This document shows, piece after piece, positions 26,600-40,260 of a stretch of DNA of 64,000 nt. The notes under the pieces were generated by a model that made no database searches, was not told where the DNA came from, and worked only from the letters and a program-made list of their open reading frames with translations. Location: the NCBI GenBank assembly GCA_031216445.1, contig CM062210.1, positions 12,783,501 to 12,847,500 on the forward strand, written 5' to 3'. The DNA is from Lateolabrax maculatus (Eukaryota; Chordata; Actinopteri; Acropomatiformes; Lateolabracidae). Every line of letters starts with the position of its first letter. Position 1 is the stretch's first letter. Made by a program: the position numbers and the translations under genes.

Positions 26600-26625
<26 letters not shown>
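26600..26625. repeat. (TG)n microsatellite
   Basis: TG run of 26 nt. Confidence 0.93.
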
Positions 26626-26631
<6 letters not shown>

Positions 26632-28762
26632 TGTACATGCATTTGTGTCATATGAGTGTCTGTGTATTGTGTGTGCGGAATGGCAAAAGGGCCCATCCCT
26701 GTCAATATGGCGCCTCTCCAGAGTGCCTGATGGTTAATTGTTGGAGATTAGTGTTTGGCAAACAACCAAATAAGCTAACACTCCCTGTGGGCCAATCAAA
26801 ATCAGCTAAACAGCACTCCCTGGGTGGACCTAAACATGGCACAGACATCTCTGGATAGCGGAGGGGATGCACACACACACACACCCCCATACACACAGAA
26901 TGCAAATTATGACACTCGGGACTTCCTGTTTACCTGTCAGAAACACAACGTTGTCAGCCCTGTCGATGACACACACGCACACACTGGGACTTGTATGAGG
27001 AGAGGGGAGGAGAGTCAATTTGACAGGTAAGGGAAGCTCCCTTGTGTAGTGGTTTGCTGCTGCTGTGTGTGTGTTTTTATGGTGGGTGGGGGGGTGGGGG
27101 GGGGTGACAGAGGACTGCATTCATTATGCAGAATGAGATGTTTACAAAACACGTTTCTCACACACATATAAACACGAGGGCACACACCTCCCCTCTGCTC
27201 TTTGTGGGAAGGATAGCGGCACTGCAATCTCATATTCATTTGTTATATCTGTGGTGACAAAGCTGCCTCATTAACTGAATTCTTAATAAGCCAAGGCAAA
27301 AGACATCTTCTCACAACTTCTTTTATCTGTCTGTGCATGTACGTGAAAGTGTGTGTGTGTGTGTGTGTGTTTGGTTTTTATGCATCAGTAATTTTGACAT
27401 TTTTTTTTTTATTTTACCTCACAAGTGTGTTTTTGTGTCGGTCTATAATTCAATCCCGCATTCTTTATTGTCTTTGCCTGTGACTGTGCGTGTGCACTGG
27501 TAACATGACAAAAATGAAAGCAGCCGAAAGCAGTGGAGTTGTGTTTTCCTCCATATACCAAATAAAAAATTAGGATATTCAGTACAAACATGACATTTCT
27601 TGTCATTAAGTGCAGAAGCAGGCAGCTAATGAACACAAACTGAAAATAAGAACCCTCCACTACCACAACTATGGCTTAATAACAGTGTGTATACGCATGT
27701 GTGTGCGCATTTTATATGTAAAGAATCAGTACATACATTCTTTTTCCTTTTTGTGTCTGCTGAGAGTATGTGCATGTATGCAAATGTGCATCCCACACAT
27801 TGTGAAAATGAAAACCTCTTTATCTCCTTTGATCAGGGAAGCAGGGAGCTTGTTGTCGGGTATACCTTCTTTTTGGAACGTCACCAGCTTCCGGTGCTAT
27901 CCCCTGGGCCCCTGGGGGCCATCGGAGACAAAAACAGCCCCACTTGGCCCAGCAAATAACAAAAGCGTGTTTTGTTCCTTGAAAGTATTTTAAACACATA
28001 CCAGCGCTGCCTGGAAGGCTGCCAAGTGTAGAATTCCATCAGTGCTACCACCTCCCTAACACATGTTACTGCTAACTGCCGCTCAGCCCCCAAGACATAG
28101 ATGTAACGCAAGATCACTGCCAATGGATTTGCTGGCAGACTGCACTGCTGAAAAGAGATGCTGAGGGCCCAGGTATGTGCCACCTCGCTTCCACGGATAA
28201 AGAGAGCAGCAAATATAGTGTATAGAGAGACAGATTCAGTGCTGCACACGCACAAAAACAAATATGCAAATAGAAGCTGCATACAAAAACTGCTGAGTGC
28301 ACATTGCATATGCACACATATACACACACAATGCGCATCTCCTGCTTCTCTCTCTCTCTCTCTCTCCCACTCCTACAAGACCACTGTGTGTGATCTAAAG
28401 ATGCTGGAGAAAGAAAACAATCCCCAAAAATACCCCCCCCCCCCAACACACCCGACCTTCTTTTCTTTCTTGATGGTCGTCTTTACTTTCATTACTACCA
28501 AGGCTCTCACTTTCATAAATGCAAAGAAAAATATTTCCTAGAGCTAAACTGCCTCTCCTGTTTCTCTCAGCTCTGCCTGCTGGCAGTCACATGTGATCAC
28601 AGCTCTGGGGCCTGTCCATGAGGTGCAGGGCCTGTGAGCGAGCTTAGCTTAGGTCACCCAATAATAATAAGCATCCATCGCATTATGGCCGGCAAGCCAA
28701 ACAAATGAATAATCACAATGAGTCTTTTATACTAACTTTCTGCCGTTGTTCTCCACTCCTGT

Positions 28763-28795
<33 letters not shown>
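28763..28795. repeat. (CT)n microsatellite
   Basis: CT run of 33 nt, (GA)n in transcript sense. Confidence 0.94.
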
Positions 28796-28798
<3 letters not shown>

Positions 28799-28950
28799 CT
28801 TTATTCATTTTTATTCTATTTGTCAGCAGAACAAAATAAGGAAGCAATAGTGATAGGGCTTTGTGAGAGCTTGGAAAATAATGTTACTCTAAAGTTCAGT
28901 TAATAGTCTTGCCTTCCATTTTTCTGACTCCCACACATGGACACACAGTC

Positions 28951-28953
<3 letters not shown>

Positions 28954-29034
<81 letters not shown>
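28954..29034. repeat. Long (CA)n microsatellite
   Basis: 81-nt uninterrupted CA run, the longest uninterrupted dinucleotide tract in the window. A second CA run of 28 nt lies at 29171-29198. Confidence 0.97.
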
Positions 29035-29037
<3 letters not shown>

Positions 29038-29170
29038 TAGCAGTGACGTAAGTGTGTCTGACATATGGGACAAAGGTCAATCTGAAGTTCACGGCTTCCT
29101 GACCTCTGGCCCCTCTTTCGGAAAAAAATCCCTTCTGACTCTCTATCTCTTATTCTCTCTTTTGCCCAGG

Positions 29171-29204
<34 letters not shown>

Positions 29205-30777
29205 CTCACACACAAGTTATGCATACCAGAGCGAAGAAACAAGGGAAAAAAACAGTCCTGCTGATTTACAGCATGATCCATTTCTTCTGGTCTTAGTCAA
29301 TGAATGTGTAGAAAATACACACGTATTTCACCACATATTTTCTATTGTACTGACCCAGCAGTTGGGAATGACTGATTCTAGGAGACGGCGAGACGAGGAT
29401 AAATCTTACTTACTCATCGGAGCATGTGTGTATGTGTGTTAGGTGTCTTGAAAGCCAGCTTACCTCCACCCCCCATGAAAATGGATCAGTATTTACATTA
29501 GCATTAGATTTAGACAGCATGGCTCAGCCACTTACTCCCTATTAGCCAACCTGACCTTAGCCCATTAGGGTCTAAAAGCCCCCGCTTGTCTCCATCGCCG
29601 CCAGGTGAGACTGACCAGACCTCCCCATTTCCCTAAACCATATTGCAGCTGAGATTATCTTTTCCATCGACTCACAATGAGACAGAGATCATAAAATGCT
29701 GAGATCAAGATCATCGAAATGCTAACATGCCTGGGGGATTATCTTTTTACAGTGCTGTGCAAGGGGAGGGATATTGCTGAAATACTAACATGCTTTTGGG
29801 TCGGGTTCATCATTTTCCATTTTTCTCAACACACGAAGATGCTTTTGGGAAATCAAGGCAAAGGCCTAATTGACAGGATATATGAAAGACAGGGAGAAAA
29901 ACAAAAATAAAGGGGGCTTCAGCTTATTGGCTTGTACCATCAAAGAGGTTTGTACTACACTGATGTTGTTATATTTAACTAAAACTGAAAGGGAAGAGAA
30001 GGGAAAATAATTTTGGTGCTGAGAGTAGCAGCGATTTTTGCCAAGTTTGTTTTTCTTCGCTCTGTTCGTAAGGGAGACTCACTGAAAAACGTCTATTAGA
30101 GAGAGTTAGACAAAAGGAATGACAGAAAAATACAGTGAGAGAAACTAACCGATAGATTGAGAGGCAAAGAGAGTGAGAATCCATGACAGAGAGAACAAAA
30201 GAACAAGAGACAGAGAGAGAGAGAGAGAGAGAATGATAGGGAAGAATCTAGACGAGCGTAGTCGGGTTCAAATCACTAATTACACATTCCTGAGCCTGTG
30301 AAGGGGAGTATTGTTTTCCAGTTAGCCCCTACCCTGTCGCATGGTTTCACTTAGCACAAAACAAAAGGTACAGGGAACAAAACACAAGCCTAATACCAGG
30401 CCCTCCTAATGACAGAGAAATGGGAGAAATTATCCTTGGGGTGGATCCTCGTGAGAAAATGGCTAGTGATTACTGGACAAAGGGAGTTCATTTTCTGTCA
30501 CAAAATGGCAGACACAAATGTGTTTCTTTCTTTTAACAGCTGTATTTATTACATGAGCACGCTATCATACTACTTTTTTCGATCACTGCACACATGGCCT
30601 GCTTAATGTATGCCTAGCTAACTATAAATGCGACATAAAACTAGAATGTTACAGAATCCACTTCTCAACACTAAAATGCAATATTTCGACACACTTCATA
30701 GAACAAAAGGCGAGGTTCAGGCCTTTCCTAGGAACCAGTGTGACAATGTGGCTTGTTGTGTATACAAGCTGTGTTTA

Positions 30778-30806
30778 AGTGTGTGTGTGTGTGTGTGTGT
30801 GTGTGC
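30778..30806. repeat. (GT)n microsatellite
   Basis: GT run of about 29 nt. Confidence 0.93.
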
Positions 30807-33411
30807 ACGTTGGAGTGGCACCTCTGCCAGGGAGAGCACAATGAAAGCGCCTCTTCAGCGGCGCCGTTTTGCATATTGCCACAGGAAATCAAATGCCTTG
30901 CAGTTGACCTACAAGATGGCACACTTGATCCTTCCCTACTTCCTTTACAGAAGGTGGCCGATTTCAGTCTGTGCCTCTCTCTTTACCCCCTCTATATCAT
31001 TACTCAAACATTTAAAGACTGCCCGTGTATCACGGAGCGCACACACAGATAACAATTTCTGTAGCGATTTCTGACACGGCACATAGACTCAGTCAGCCAA
31101 ACATTCGACAACCTGGGATGTACCGTCTACCCCCATAAACCCATAATGATGAGCACTTTGCTAGACCAACAACATAGAGGATCCTACCATTTTCGGGAGG
31201 GGGGGGGGTAAGCTGATAGCAGGGGCAGCACTGGGCAGAGTCGCCTGGCTGGTGGTGTTTGCCCAGGCCCCGGCCGTCTAAAGGAAGGATATTGTTTTCC
31301 CCTGAAAAAGCCTCAGCCGCAGTCCGCATACCAGCGTCCACTCAACATACCAATGGGCTCTTTGAAGATTACTCAAATGTTTGCCTTTGTTCCCCCACCA
31401 CCACCCCATCCGCCCCTACCCCTAGTCCTAACCTACACTCCTGCCAGAACGAGGAAAAGAGGAGAAAGGACAGAGTGAAAAAAATCAGACTTATATATCT
31501 TCAGAAAACAGTGGGAAAGCAAAACCACCCTCAGCTGCACTCAGATTCAAAATGGCCTCTGGAGGGGACGGACAACCACTGAAAGGAATAATAACACTGC
31601 GGCCACCAGCATTGTAAATCTAAACATAAACAATAGAGATGGGCGGCGTATTAATGCATGGCAGCTGATATTATACAAGGAGGTTAAATGCAAGTATCCC
31701 ATCTGTCCGCCGATAAAGTGCAACGTGCTTTTAAAGACAGTCCACTCCTCATCCCTGTGCATTTAAGTCCACAATTAGAGTTGAACATGATAATTCCAAT
31801 GGGTTAATTTAACTAAATGTGCTGAAAACTCAGGAACCCCCCCACCCCCACCCAACCCACATTAATCCCGAACAAGTAAGTGGGCTTTCTATCAGGTCTA
31901 TTTCAAAGCATTAGGGATTACCTCACAGAAACTAAGCTGCTTGAACTCACAGGAGGTCAGCAGTATTGTGCTGCTGCAAGGATGGAAGACCAGTGGTAGA
32001 GACGGATAGACAGCAGGACAGGTCAGTTCCTCTTTCTCCAGCTCTCCGACAACAACCCTCAATCCTTCTCCCTCCCTCTCTTTTCATCCCCGTCTCTCTC
32101 TTTCACCGTATAATCGAATATCTCCCACTACTTATCTATTCACTGAGCACCTAATGGTTAAAATCAATTACAGCTGGAATGCTGAAATGCCGAATACTGG
32201 GCCACATGCTGATAATGACAGAGAGAGTGTGAGAAGGAGAGAGAACGCGAGAGAGAGACTTGGGACCGTTCCAAGGGAGGCACAATTACCTCAAATCGAT
32301 TGATTATTGATTTGGAAGGGCGTTGAGGAGTATTTCAGTTCAACTTTGTCCATATCAATATCCTGATAGCTTCATAAGAGGGGAAAAGTGTGATTGTGCT
32401 ATCTAAATACCATTCTAAAGCTGATGTAACATTTCAGACTGTTTCAAGAATAGAACACCTACTTGTCCCTAATTGACACATACTGTATTAAGAGACTACG
32501 ATTTTTTAGTAGGCACGCGTTTTAATGTCAGGTGATTTCAAAAGTAACGCTAATGAACTTATCTGAAAATACTTATCTGATCTCACTGCCATGTGATTTG
32601 TCTGAAGTGGCTCTGATCAAATCAAGGTATCAAAAGTGAAGGCAACGTGCCCCGAGAGATCATATCTGAGATCATGTGCCCTCTTTGATTATTACTGTTT
32701 TTTTCCCCAAACACTCTTGTTATCTTTGTCCCGACAGGATGATCAAGAGAAAAGAAGGGATCGGGAGGAGTTAAGGATGGGAAAAAAAGGGAGGAGGAGT
32801 AGACAAGTGTGTGAGTGGGGGGCATAAGGATGGAAGGAGGCGGAGGGAAGTGTGTATTTCGGGGGATTTTGGGTATATAGCAAGGGTGGGAGGGTTCAGA
32901 TGAACTAAGGGGAAAAAAAGACAAAAAAAGACAAACTCCTGCTAGTTCCTTTGTTCCTGCATCCCAGCGATGTTCCCTTCCTTCTGGTGGTCTGGAGGAC
33001 TCTGACCCCTCCCCGTACACACTCCATATCCCCCCCCGCTATCGTTCCCTTACCTGTCAGCCCCGATCTGCTTCACAGTCCCCTGCACATGGACAAATAG
33101 CTCGGTCCTGGCCCGGCCCGGCCCAAACGACCCACAGCTCAGAGAGGAGTGGGGATGATTATGAAGAGGATCACATCTGGCTATTAATATGAGAAAACCA
33201 GCCCTGTGTGTTTCTTTGTCTTACATACAGAAAAACAACACCTTGCTAAAGGCAGAAAAAAAAAAGGGCATCTACCATCACAGTCTGCAGGCCTTAACTA
33301 ATCCACCGGAGAGTATAGAAGTAGAGTGGACAGGAGGAGCAAGCTGGCTAGGGTTATTAAACATTACATATGAGTGTCAATCAAGAGCTGGACCAAAGCT
33401 GAACATTGCAT

Positions 33412-33412
<1 letters not shown>

Positions 33413-33475
<63 letters not shown>
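33413..33475. repeat. (CA)n microsatellite
   Basis: 63-nt uninterrupted CA run. Confidence 0.96.
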
Positions 33476-33478
<3 letters not shown>

Positions 33479-34225
33479 TGCTTTGCTGACCATCTGGTTA
33501 AGGCATTGGAGAGAGAATGGGCGAAACTCTTATTAATATCTATGAGGATTATTAGGAAGATGGGGGAGGGGGGGAAAGTCCATGCATTCAAACCTTTCTG
33601 TCAAACACACAAAGCGACAGCGTACACACACGTACACACACAAACACACACGCACACACCTGCTTTTATGCTTTAATTAGCCGCCACCCTTCATCCCCCA
33701 CATCACCACCCCCGGACCTCTGAAAGATTTCCATTGTAATCTCCACGCAGGTGAAAGAGGAGACGATTTGAATAATCTACTAACCGGCGTCTCTTTGCCT
33801 CACAGAAAGAGAGAGAGAGAGAGAGAGAGAGCAAAAGGAAAACTAGTAGAAGTGAAAAGTGAAGAGAGAGACAGACAGACGAAGAGACAACCTTTCTGGA
33901 AAAAAACACTGAAGTGAATTCATTCGTCTGTTCAGGTTTACAGTGCTGAACTCTTGGCGGCAGGCTGCATCATCCGTCTCCATGACAGAACATGAAAATC
34001 TATATCTTGCAGTCAAGTAGCATCTAGTGTGAAGTGTATGCAAACATTCCTTTTTTAAGAGAATAGCAACTCTTTAAGTCTGTATGCGAGTGTGAGACAA
34101 GAGCCTGTGTCTGGAACAAGTGGACATGGGCTCCAGTGGAAAATGGTAACTTGTCTACAATTATGTGTGGGGTTGTATCTATGAATTAATGTTATACCAT
34201 ACCTCTGTATGCACATATGCACTTA

Positions 34226-34252
34226 TGTGTGTGTGTGTGTGTGTGTGTGTGT
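34226..34252. repeat. (GT)n microsatellite
   Basis: GT run of 27 nt. Confidence 0.93.
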
Positions 34253-37200
34253 TATAAATGGTGCCATGCATTTGAAATAGATCTAGTCTCTTTTCTATTC
34301 CAGGGACCAGCACAATGGCTTTTTATGCAAATCTGTGGGAGTCAATCTCCTGTCCATTTCCCCATCACACAAGTCCAAATGACAGTCCAATAATTTGGGC
34401 TGCATATATATAGGGGCATTTGATTTTCAAATGAGAGTGGGCAGGGTTGACCCTTGCTAATAGCAAAAGCACAGCAGTAGACTTAATATCACAGATGCAT
34501 AAGCACAGCCATCTCCATCTGTGGGAGATGGAGGAGAATAAAATATGAGTGAGGGGGGTAGAGAAAGAAAAAAAGAGCCTTCGGTTGATGGAAAAAAGCA
34601 AAAAATAAAAATACAAATAAAGATGATGAAAATGAAAATGAGCTAAGGGGAGATTCTTGAGTGTTCCACTTCTTCGTCTTCTTCTCCTTCCATCCCTCCC
34701 TCGTCCCATTACTCCCCTCGTTTAATTCCCCCCACCCCTCGTTTCCTGGCCATGGTGTTGCCAAGAGGATCATGGGTAATGAGATGGCCTATCTGCGGCT
34801 CCCCAGGGGAGAGATAGAAAGAGAGAGAGAGAGAATGAGAGACAGAGAGTCAGAGACAAAACAAAGAGGGTGGGCAAGACAGAGGGGGTGAAAGAGTGTG
34901 AGACAGCATCAGACAGAGACTGAGGGAAAGAGATACTTTCTATCTCTGATCTTGTTCTCTGTATGTCCCACTAACAAAACGCTCCATCTAAATGTCCTCT
35001 CTCCTCCCTCTATATCATAAAATGTTATAGGCCTAAGATTCTGAGTTCAAAGGGAAAGGAAGAGAAGGAAGGGGGGAAAATAATGGAAAGAAAACAGAGA
35101 TATGGAAATGTGCAGTGGACCCGGGACGTCCATTTCCGCTTGAATTATGACGGAAAGCTGGACGGACAGACGGGGGTGGGGCGGTGGTGGCTGAGGACAG
35201 TTTAAGATTTATACGGACAGCCATCTGAGAAACAGGTGCCATGGCCTGTGAGACACAGAGTGTGACTGTGAATGTGTGTGTGTGGTCCTTGACCATGCCA
35301 CATTGACCATGAACATTCTCAACTCCTAATGACCCAGGGGCAAGCACAACCTCAAAGCCCAGTGGGGACACACACACTCAAACACACATGCTCCCTACAA
35401 ACTAAACCCCCTACTTAGCCCTGCAGCATTTGTGAATGGCACTGACAGATTTACTCCTGTCTCCATGTGTATTAAGGCCAGTGTTTGTTATTAAAAATCA
35501 TAACGAAGCCATACATCATCATATTCAACACTAAGTCAAACATGAGCCAGGCCAGCTATGGATACGCCATGCTAGGGCAACATTTAATGCAGAGCTTACC
35601 TCACACGCTGCCAGCACACAAATGCTATGTTAAAACATCTGCCATTTTATCATTTACAATGTTTCCTGGGGATAAAGATTTGCACTTGGCAGCTGTGATA
35701 ATACTGAAGTGATGTTCTTTATGCACTTTTAATTTTCCAACTAAATTCTGTATTATGAGCGATAATGTGGAAAACCACCCTCTGCTGTAGTATTCTCAAT
35801 AAAAACAAACAGGGACCAATCAGATTTCTTACATTTCCTCTCCAATAAGCAGCGAGGCGTAGACCTCCGCTTTTTCCATATATGGCCTATGACTTCCTGC
35901 GCCACCTGCTGTGCCCTGGACACCAGATGACTTGATGTCCATGTGCTGCTAATGTCATTTCCCTCTTGCTGTTTCAAAGTCTGGAAAAAAACACTTTCAA
36001 ACTCTCAATTCCCCTTAGAAGTACTCCATTGCTGCTACAAAGCAGCCATAAAATCTCCTGAATATGCTTTTTGTTTGTATCTTCAAATGGTTTCCCATGC
36101 CATAAAGATATTCTCTGTTTCCAAAAAACCAGATGGTAAAGTCGTCAACACTCGGATCTTTTATGCGCCCGGCCAAGCTACCTCCATCCCCATGTGCTTT
36201 TCACCTCTGCCAATACATAAAAGGAGAGGTGTTTTTCTGGTCAAATAAAGAAATGATTTTTTTTCCTCTGCTTTTGCTCTGCCGCTCTATGCTTTCTCTC
36301 TCTCTGCTTTACTACCACATGTCCAAGGGTAAAAAAAGTGGGATTTCTGCCAGAGGCATTAAAAGCGTCATCTGTGGAACAGATTTGTTGAGGCCTGTGG
36401 GGTAGGTGGGTGGGTAGATGAGGTACAGGGGTGTATGGGTGCACTGAGGGGGCATTGGGATGACCCTCACTTGCCTTGGCTAAACTGTTGTATGTGGGTG
36501 CCTAAAGGGATACTCCTTTGCTTTACTTAACTTTCTTGGAAAACAAACTAAATAAGGAATATGTCCAGGCATGTCCAGAATATGTCATTTCTGTACTGAT
36601 CCTATAAATTAAGACCTCAGCCAATGTGCAAGCAGCACTTCTGTTAAAAATTTATACATTTAAAATATTTAATTGCATTTAAAGCACGGCCCCTATGGAT
36701 AGGGACATCTCCAACTCATCGCATGCCCAGTTCAGCCTTTGCCAGACTGTCGGCCAATCGAGTGTCAATATGTGCATCCTGTTTAAGTCAACTACGACTG
36801 TTTTAAATAACCCTGAGAAAGCCAATGTGCTTAATCCACTAAAGCCTTGGAACTGTTAGTAAGAATCGGTCACAGATTTCCGAATAAATGCAATTCCTTA
36901 AGATTACTGTGCAATGCAGGAACCAATTTCACAGAAATGAATGTCATTCTGTCTCATCTGAATTTCCTATATGAACTTTCTGTCAAATACTACTGAAATT
37001 TTACATAAAAATATATATATATATTACAGTATAATAAATAAAAATAAAAATTTGTTAGAAAGTAAGAGTAATTAATTGTGACAATGTGTTCTTAATATGA
37101 TACAAATGTGGATAAATAAGTATAGAAATAAAATTGTAGATTATTCTAAAAACAAAAACAAAAAGACCTTTTTATATCCTCTTACTACTGTTGTCTCTAC

Positions 37201-38485
37201 ATTTAAAGCACAACATACACCCACACAAACACCTCCCACTGCCAAACGTTGCGTACAGTAGTAAAGAAATCCTCATTAATGTAATGCACTTGATCCTGTC
37301 CTGTAGGTCAAGGCCTTGGAAATGTAACAGCATCCTATTAAGCTGAAGGAGACGTCTGACAAACTAAATCACCTTAAACATATTGGAGAGGAGGAAGATG
37401 CCAAATATCGGTTGTGTTGGAATTTCTTTGCAGAAGCGGTTTATTGCTCAGTGTGAAGAGTTTAATTAGTTAAGTAAGTGTGAGTTCACGGCTCTGATGG
37501 GTAACTAACGTGGTAACCCTCTGACAAGTCACGGCCAAATAATCCCCAGCAAAAAATGTTCACCTATCGGCTTAAAGAACGGGAAGAGTTGGTCTATGCA
37601 TAAATACTAATGTAAACTGTGTGTGTTGCTGGAAACATTAATTATGAAATGTATGAAATTAAACACACTTACACATATGTATACTTTCATCAAAAAATCT
37701 GAAGCCATTTTTTTTTACAATAATCCAAAAATACAAGACCTACATAAAAATACTTTTTTTCTATATCGGTATCTGTGCATCACGTAGGGATCATATAGCA
37801 GGAGAAACATGTATAGTGTATGGTATATTTTGATTGTGTCATTGTTCAGAACTAAGTTGTTAACATTGCTCTACACCCTGTTCATGAAAACAAATTCTTG
37901 AATTATTCCAGAATTATTTACAGCTGGAAAAAACAAGCTGAAAAAACAGCTGAAGATAATCAAAACTTTGAAGCTTTTTTGTACTTTGAAAACTTGCTAG
38001 TACGTGACTTGTGATAAATTAAGAGTAACAGTCTTGCCAGCTGGTTATAAGCGAGACATGTACCCATATCTGATGGAAATCATCCTGGGTACTCTAACAG
38101 TGACCTTTTCCATCTCTGTCATTCCATTCTCATGGGAACTTTATATCCATGTGACACTGCAGTGAAGAGGATGGAGCAAATTCTTTATAAACAAAAACAT
38201 GTGTGCTTTTTCTGGATCTGAACTTAAAATAAGTGGTGTTCCCCTCAGACCAGTGAGACTTATTAAATCTGTATTGTGCTGAATTCTATATAATATAATG
38301 TCAGTGTCCTGCAAAAATAATGATTCTCTTTTTCTTAATAAAATATCTTCTGCATTTTCTTCCTCGCATGTAGTCATTGTTTTTAATATTATTGAGCTTT
38401 TATTTCTCAGCTGGGACAAAAAACTGAGATTAGAAAACTGAGGTTTCTGCAGGACACTCACAACATGGGAAAAGAGTGTTTTTAC

Positions 38486-39027
38486 CTTGTACAGGCGGAT
38501 GGCAGCCTCATGCCTCTGGTTGGTGGCATGTAGCCTCAGTTTATCCACGCTGTTGCTGTAGTAGTCACAGGCGTTGCACTTAAGGTGCACGGGGTTGCCA
38601 ATGGCCACACACTTTAATCTCCACTGGTTTGCCTTGCCTCCCTCCTTGATGTGGGCCACCAGCTGGTGCTTCTGCATGTGCTTGTCTGTCTTGCAGTGCA
38701 GCTGAAAGTTGGCCTTAAGCTGCGTGTTGTAGCTGCAGAGCTTGCACTGGTAGACGTCGCCCACCACGCAGCGCCACTCCTCTTCGGGCAAAGCGCGCTC
38801 GGCATTGACGTGAGCGTTGAGAGCCTCCAGGCTGTCCGTGGAGTAGCAGTTGCACACAGCGCACTGGTAGAGGCGCAGTGAGGGGTCGTTGATAGGTGGC
38901 GACAAGGAGGAAAGGGAGGGGTCTGATGAGGACATTCCCCCCATTCCACCCGAGGACACCAGGGATAGGTCGTCTGCCATCAGTTGACCACTGGCAAGAC
39001 GCAGCTCTGCTGATATGTCATTATTCA
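38486..39027 (-). CDS. zfhx4: zfhx4 coding exon 4: three zinc-finger units
   Basis: The exon is 542 nt, entering in phase 1 (completing Val998) and leaving in phase 0. The acceptor is ctccgtag|TGAATA and the donor AAG|gtaaaa. It encodes residues 999-1178. It opens with NNDISAELRLASGQLMADDL, a family motif. A Ser/Gly-rich spacer precedes a degenerate finger with C1053, C1056 and H1070 but no obvious second histidine, as in mammalian orthologues. Two good fingers follow: C1092/C1095/H1108/H1114 and C1148/C1151/H1164/H1170, both with HxxxxxH spacing. The joining region KEGGKANQWRLKCVAIGNP is almost invariant in the family. The reading frame stays open past the donor to a stop at 38141, which is treated here as intron. 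Confidence 0.95.
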
Positions 39028-40219
39028 CTACGGAGAAAATGAGTGAGAACGCAGGTTAGACAGAGGAAAAAAAAAAAGACAGAAAGGTGTTCAAAAGGTA
39101 GGGCTTTCATAAGGATTACATACAAGTAAGCATAGAGGAAAAACACGTCAGACAGAAGGCAGGCAGTATGCACAACAGGAACAATGGTACATAAAAACAA
39201 AAAAGGTGTGACAGAAAGACAAAGCTCTGATGAAAATGAAAGGCTGGCATGCATAGGGAGGGATAAAGGATAAAGAGAAAGAGAAAAAGCTCTTTTAATG
39301 AAATTAAGTGTGAAGAGAGAAGTGAGTCCTCTATGCAGGCCTCTCTCACACAAAAGGATTTGATAAAATAAAGCCTCACAGAGGACTAGGGCTTCTTACA
39401 AAGTCTTGTCTATAAAAAACCCTAATAGGATTGAATCAGGATCAATTACAATCATCCTTTTCAACTTGCTAACTCGCTCATCAGGTAGCTTTAATTACTG
39501 CTCTCAGCAATGGTGGGACAACGGTTTTAGGGCTCCAGGCTTTTCTCACATGAACACAGATTTCAAAAGCTGATCAATGCATTACACATGCTTTCTCTCT
39601 TTCTTCTGCCCACCCACCCTAGGACAAAAAACAGATCTGCCATTCATACAAATGTAATTAAGTCTTTCATTTGATCCCTTCAATGTCTCTCTATGCATGT
39701 TACTAAAGCTCATCATGTCTTATTTCAGATAATATCTCAACACAGTGTTTGGAGCACAGAGGATTTTACAATTACATCTGAATTGGGTTTTCTTTTTTTT
39801 TTATAGTTTAAATATAATTCCCCCAATTAGTGGATGACTAGATCTGTGGTTGTATGTGGGTGCGTGTATGTGTGTGTGTGTGTGTGTGTGATGGTTTTAA
39901 AAAAAAGAGAACACTTTGAATGACGATGCAAAATGAAAAATCATCTACGCTTGCATTTGTTTGTATATGTGTGACTATTTGAATATATAAATATCCTGCT
40001 CACACCATCTAAACCTATGTACAGCTGCGCTCACTATGGGGAGCTGTGTGTTATCAGTGTAATTCACTGAGAGTACATCTGCTGGCTGGGCTGTGACCTC
40101 CACACTAGAGGAGGGAGTGGGTGTGTAACACTGCAGGGTCATTGTTAAATCTCTCTCACTCCTACGGGAATCCGCTTCCTGCTGTGTGAGAGTGTGTGTA
40201 TGCGTGTGTATATGTGTGT

Positions 40220-40260
<41 letters not shown>

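Larger units (their letters stand above)
23330..38485 (-). other. zfhx4: zfhx4 intron between exons 4 and 5 (15.2 kb)
   Basis: This intron contains many CA/GT tracts, including the 81-nt tract at 28954-29034, and one retrotransposon fragment at 25379-25618 on the opposite strand. AT-rich unique DNA fills 36500-38480. Unique, motif-rich stretches lie at about 24940-25080, 26230-26500, 29480-29730 and 30840-30970. The first 345 nt after exon 4 (38141-38485) stay open in the exon 4 frame. No independent gene was supported. Confidence 0.8.

Noticed and set aside
31966..34900. Purine- or pyrimidine-rich stretches with open frames rich in Ser, Leu and Phe
   Set aside because: Compositional artefacts; no codon pattern or motif supports a gene.
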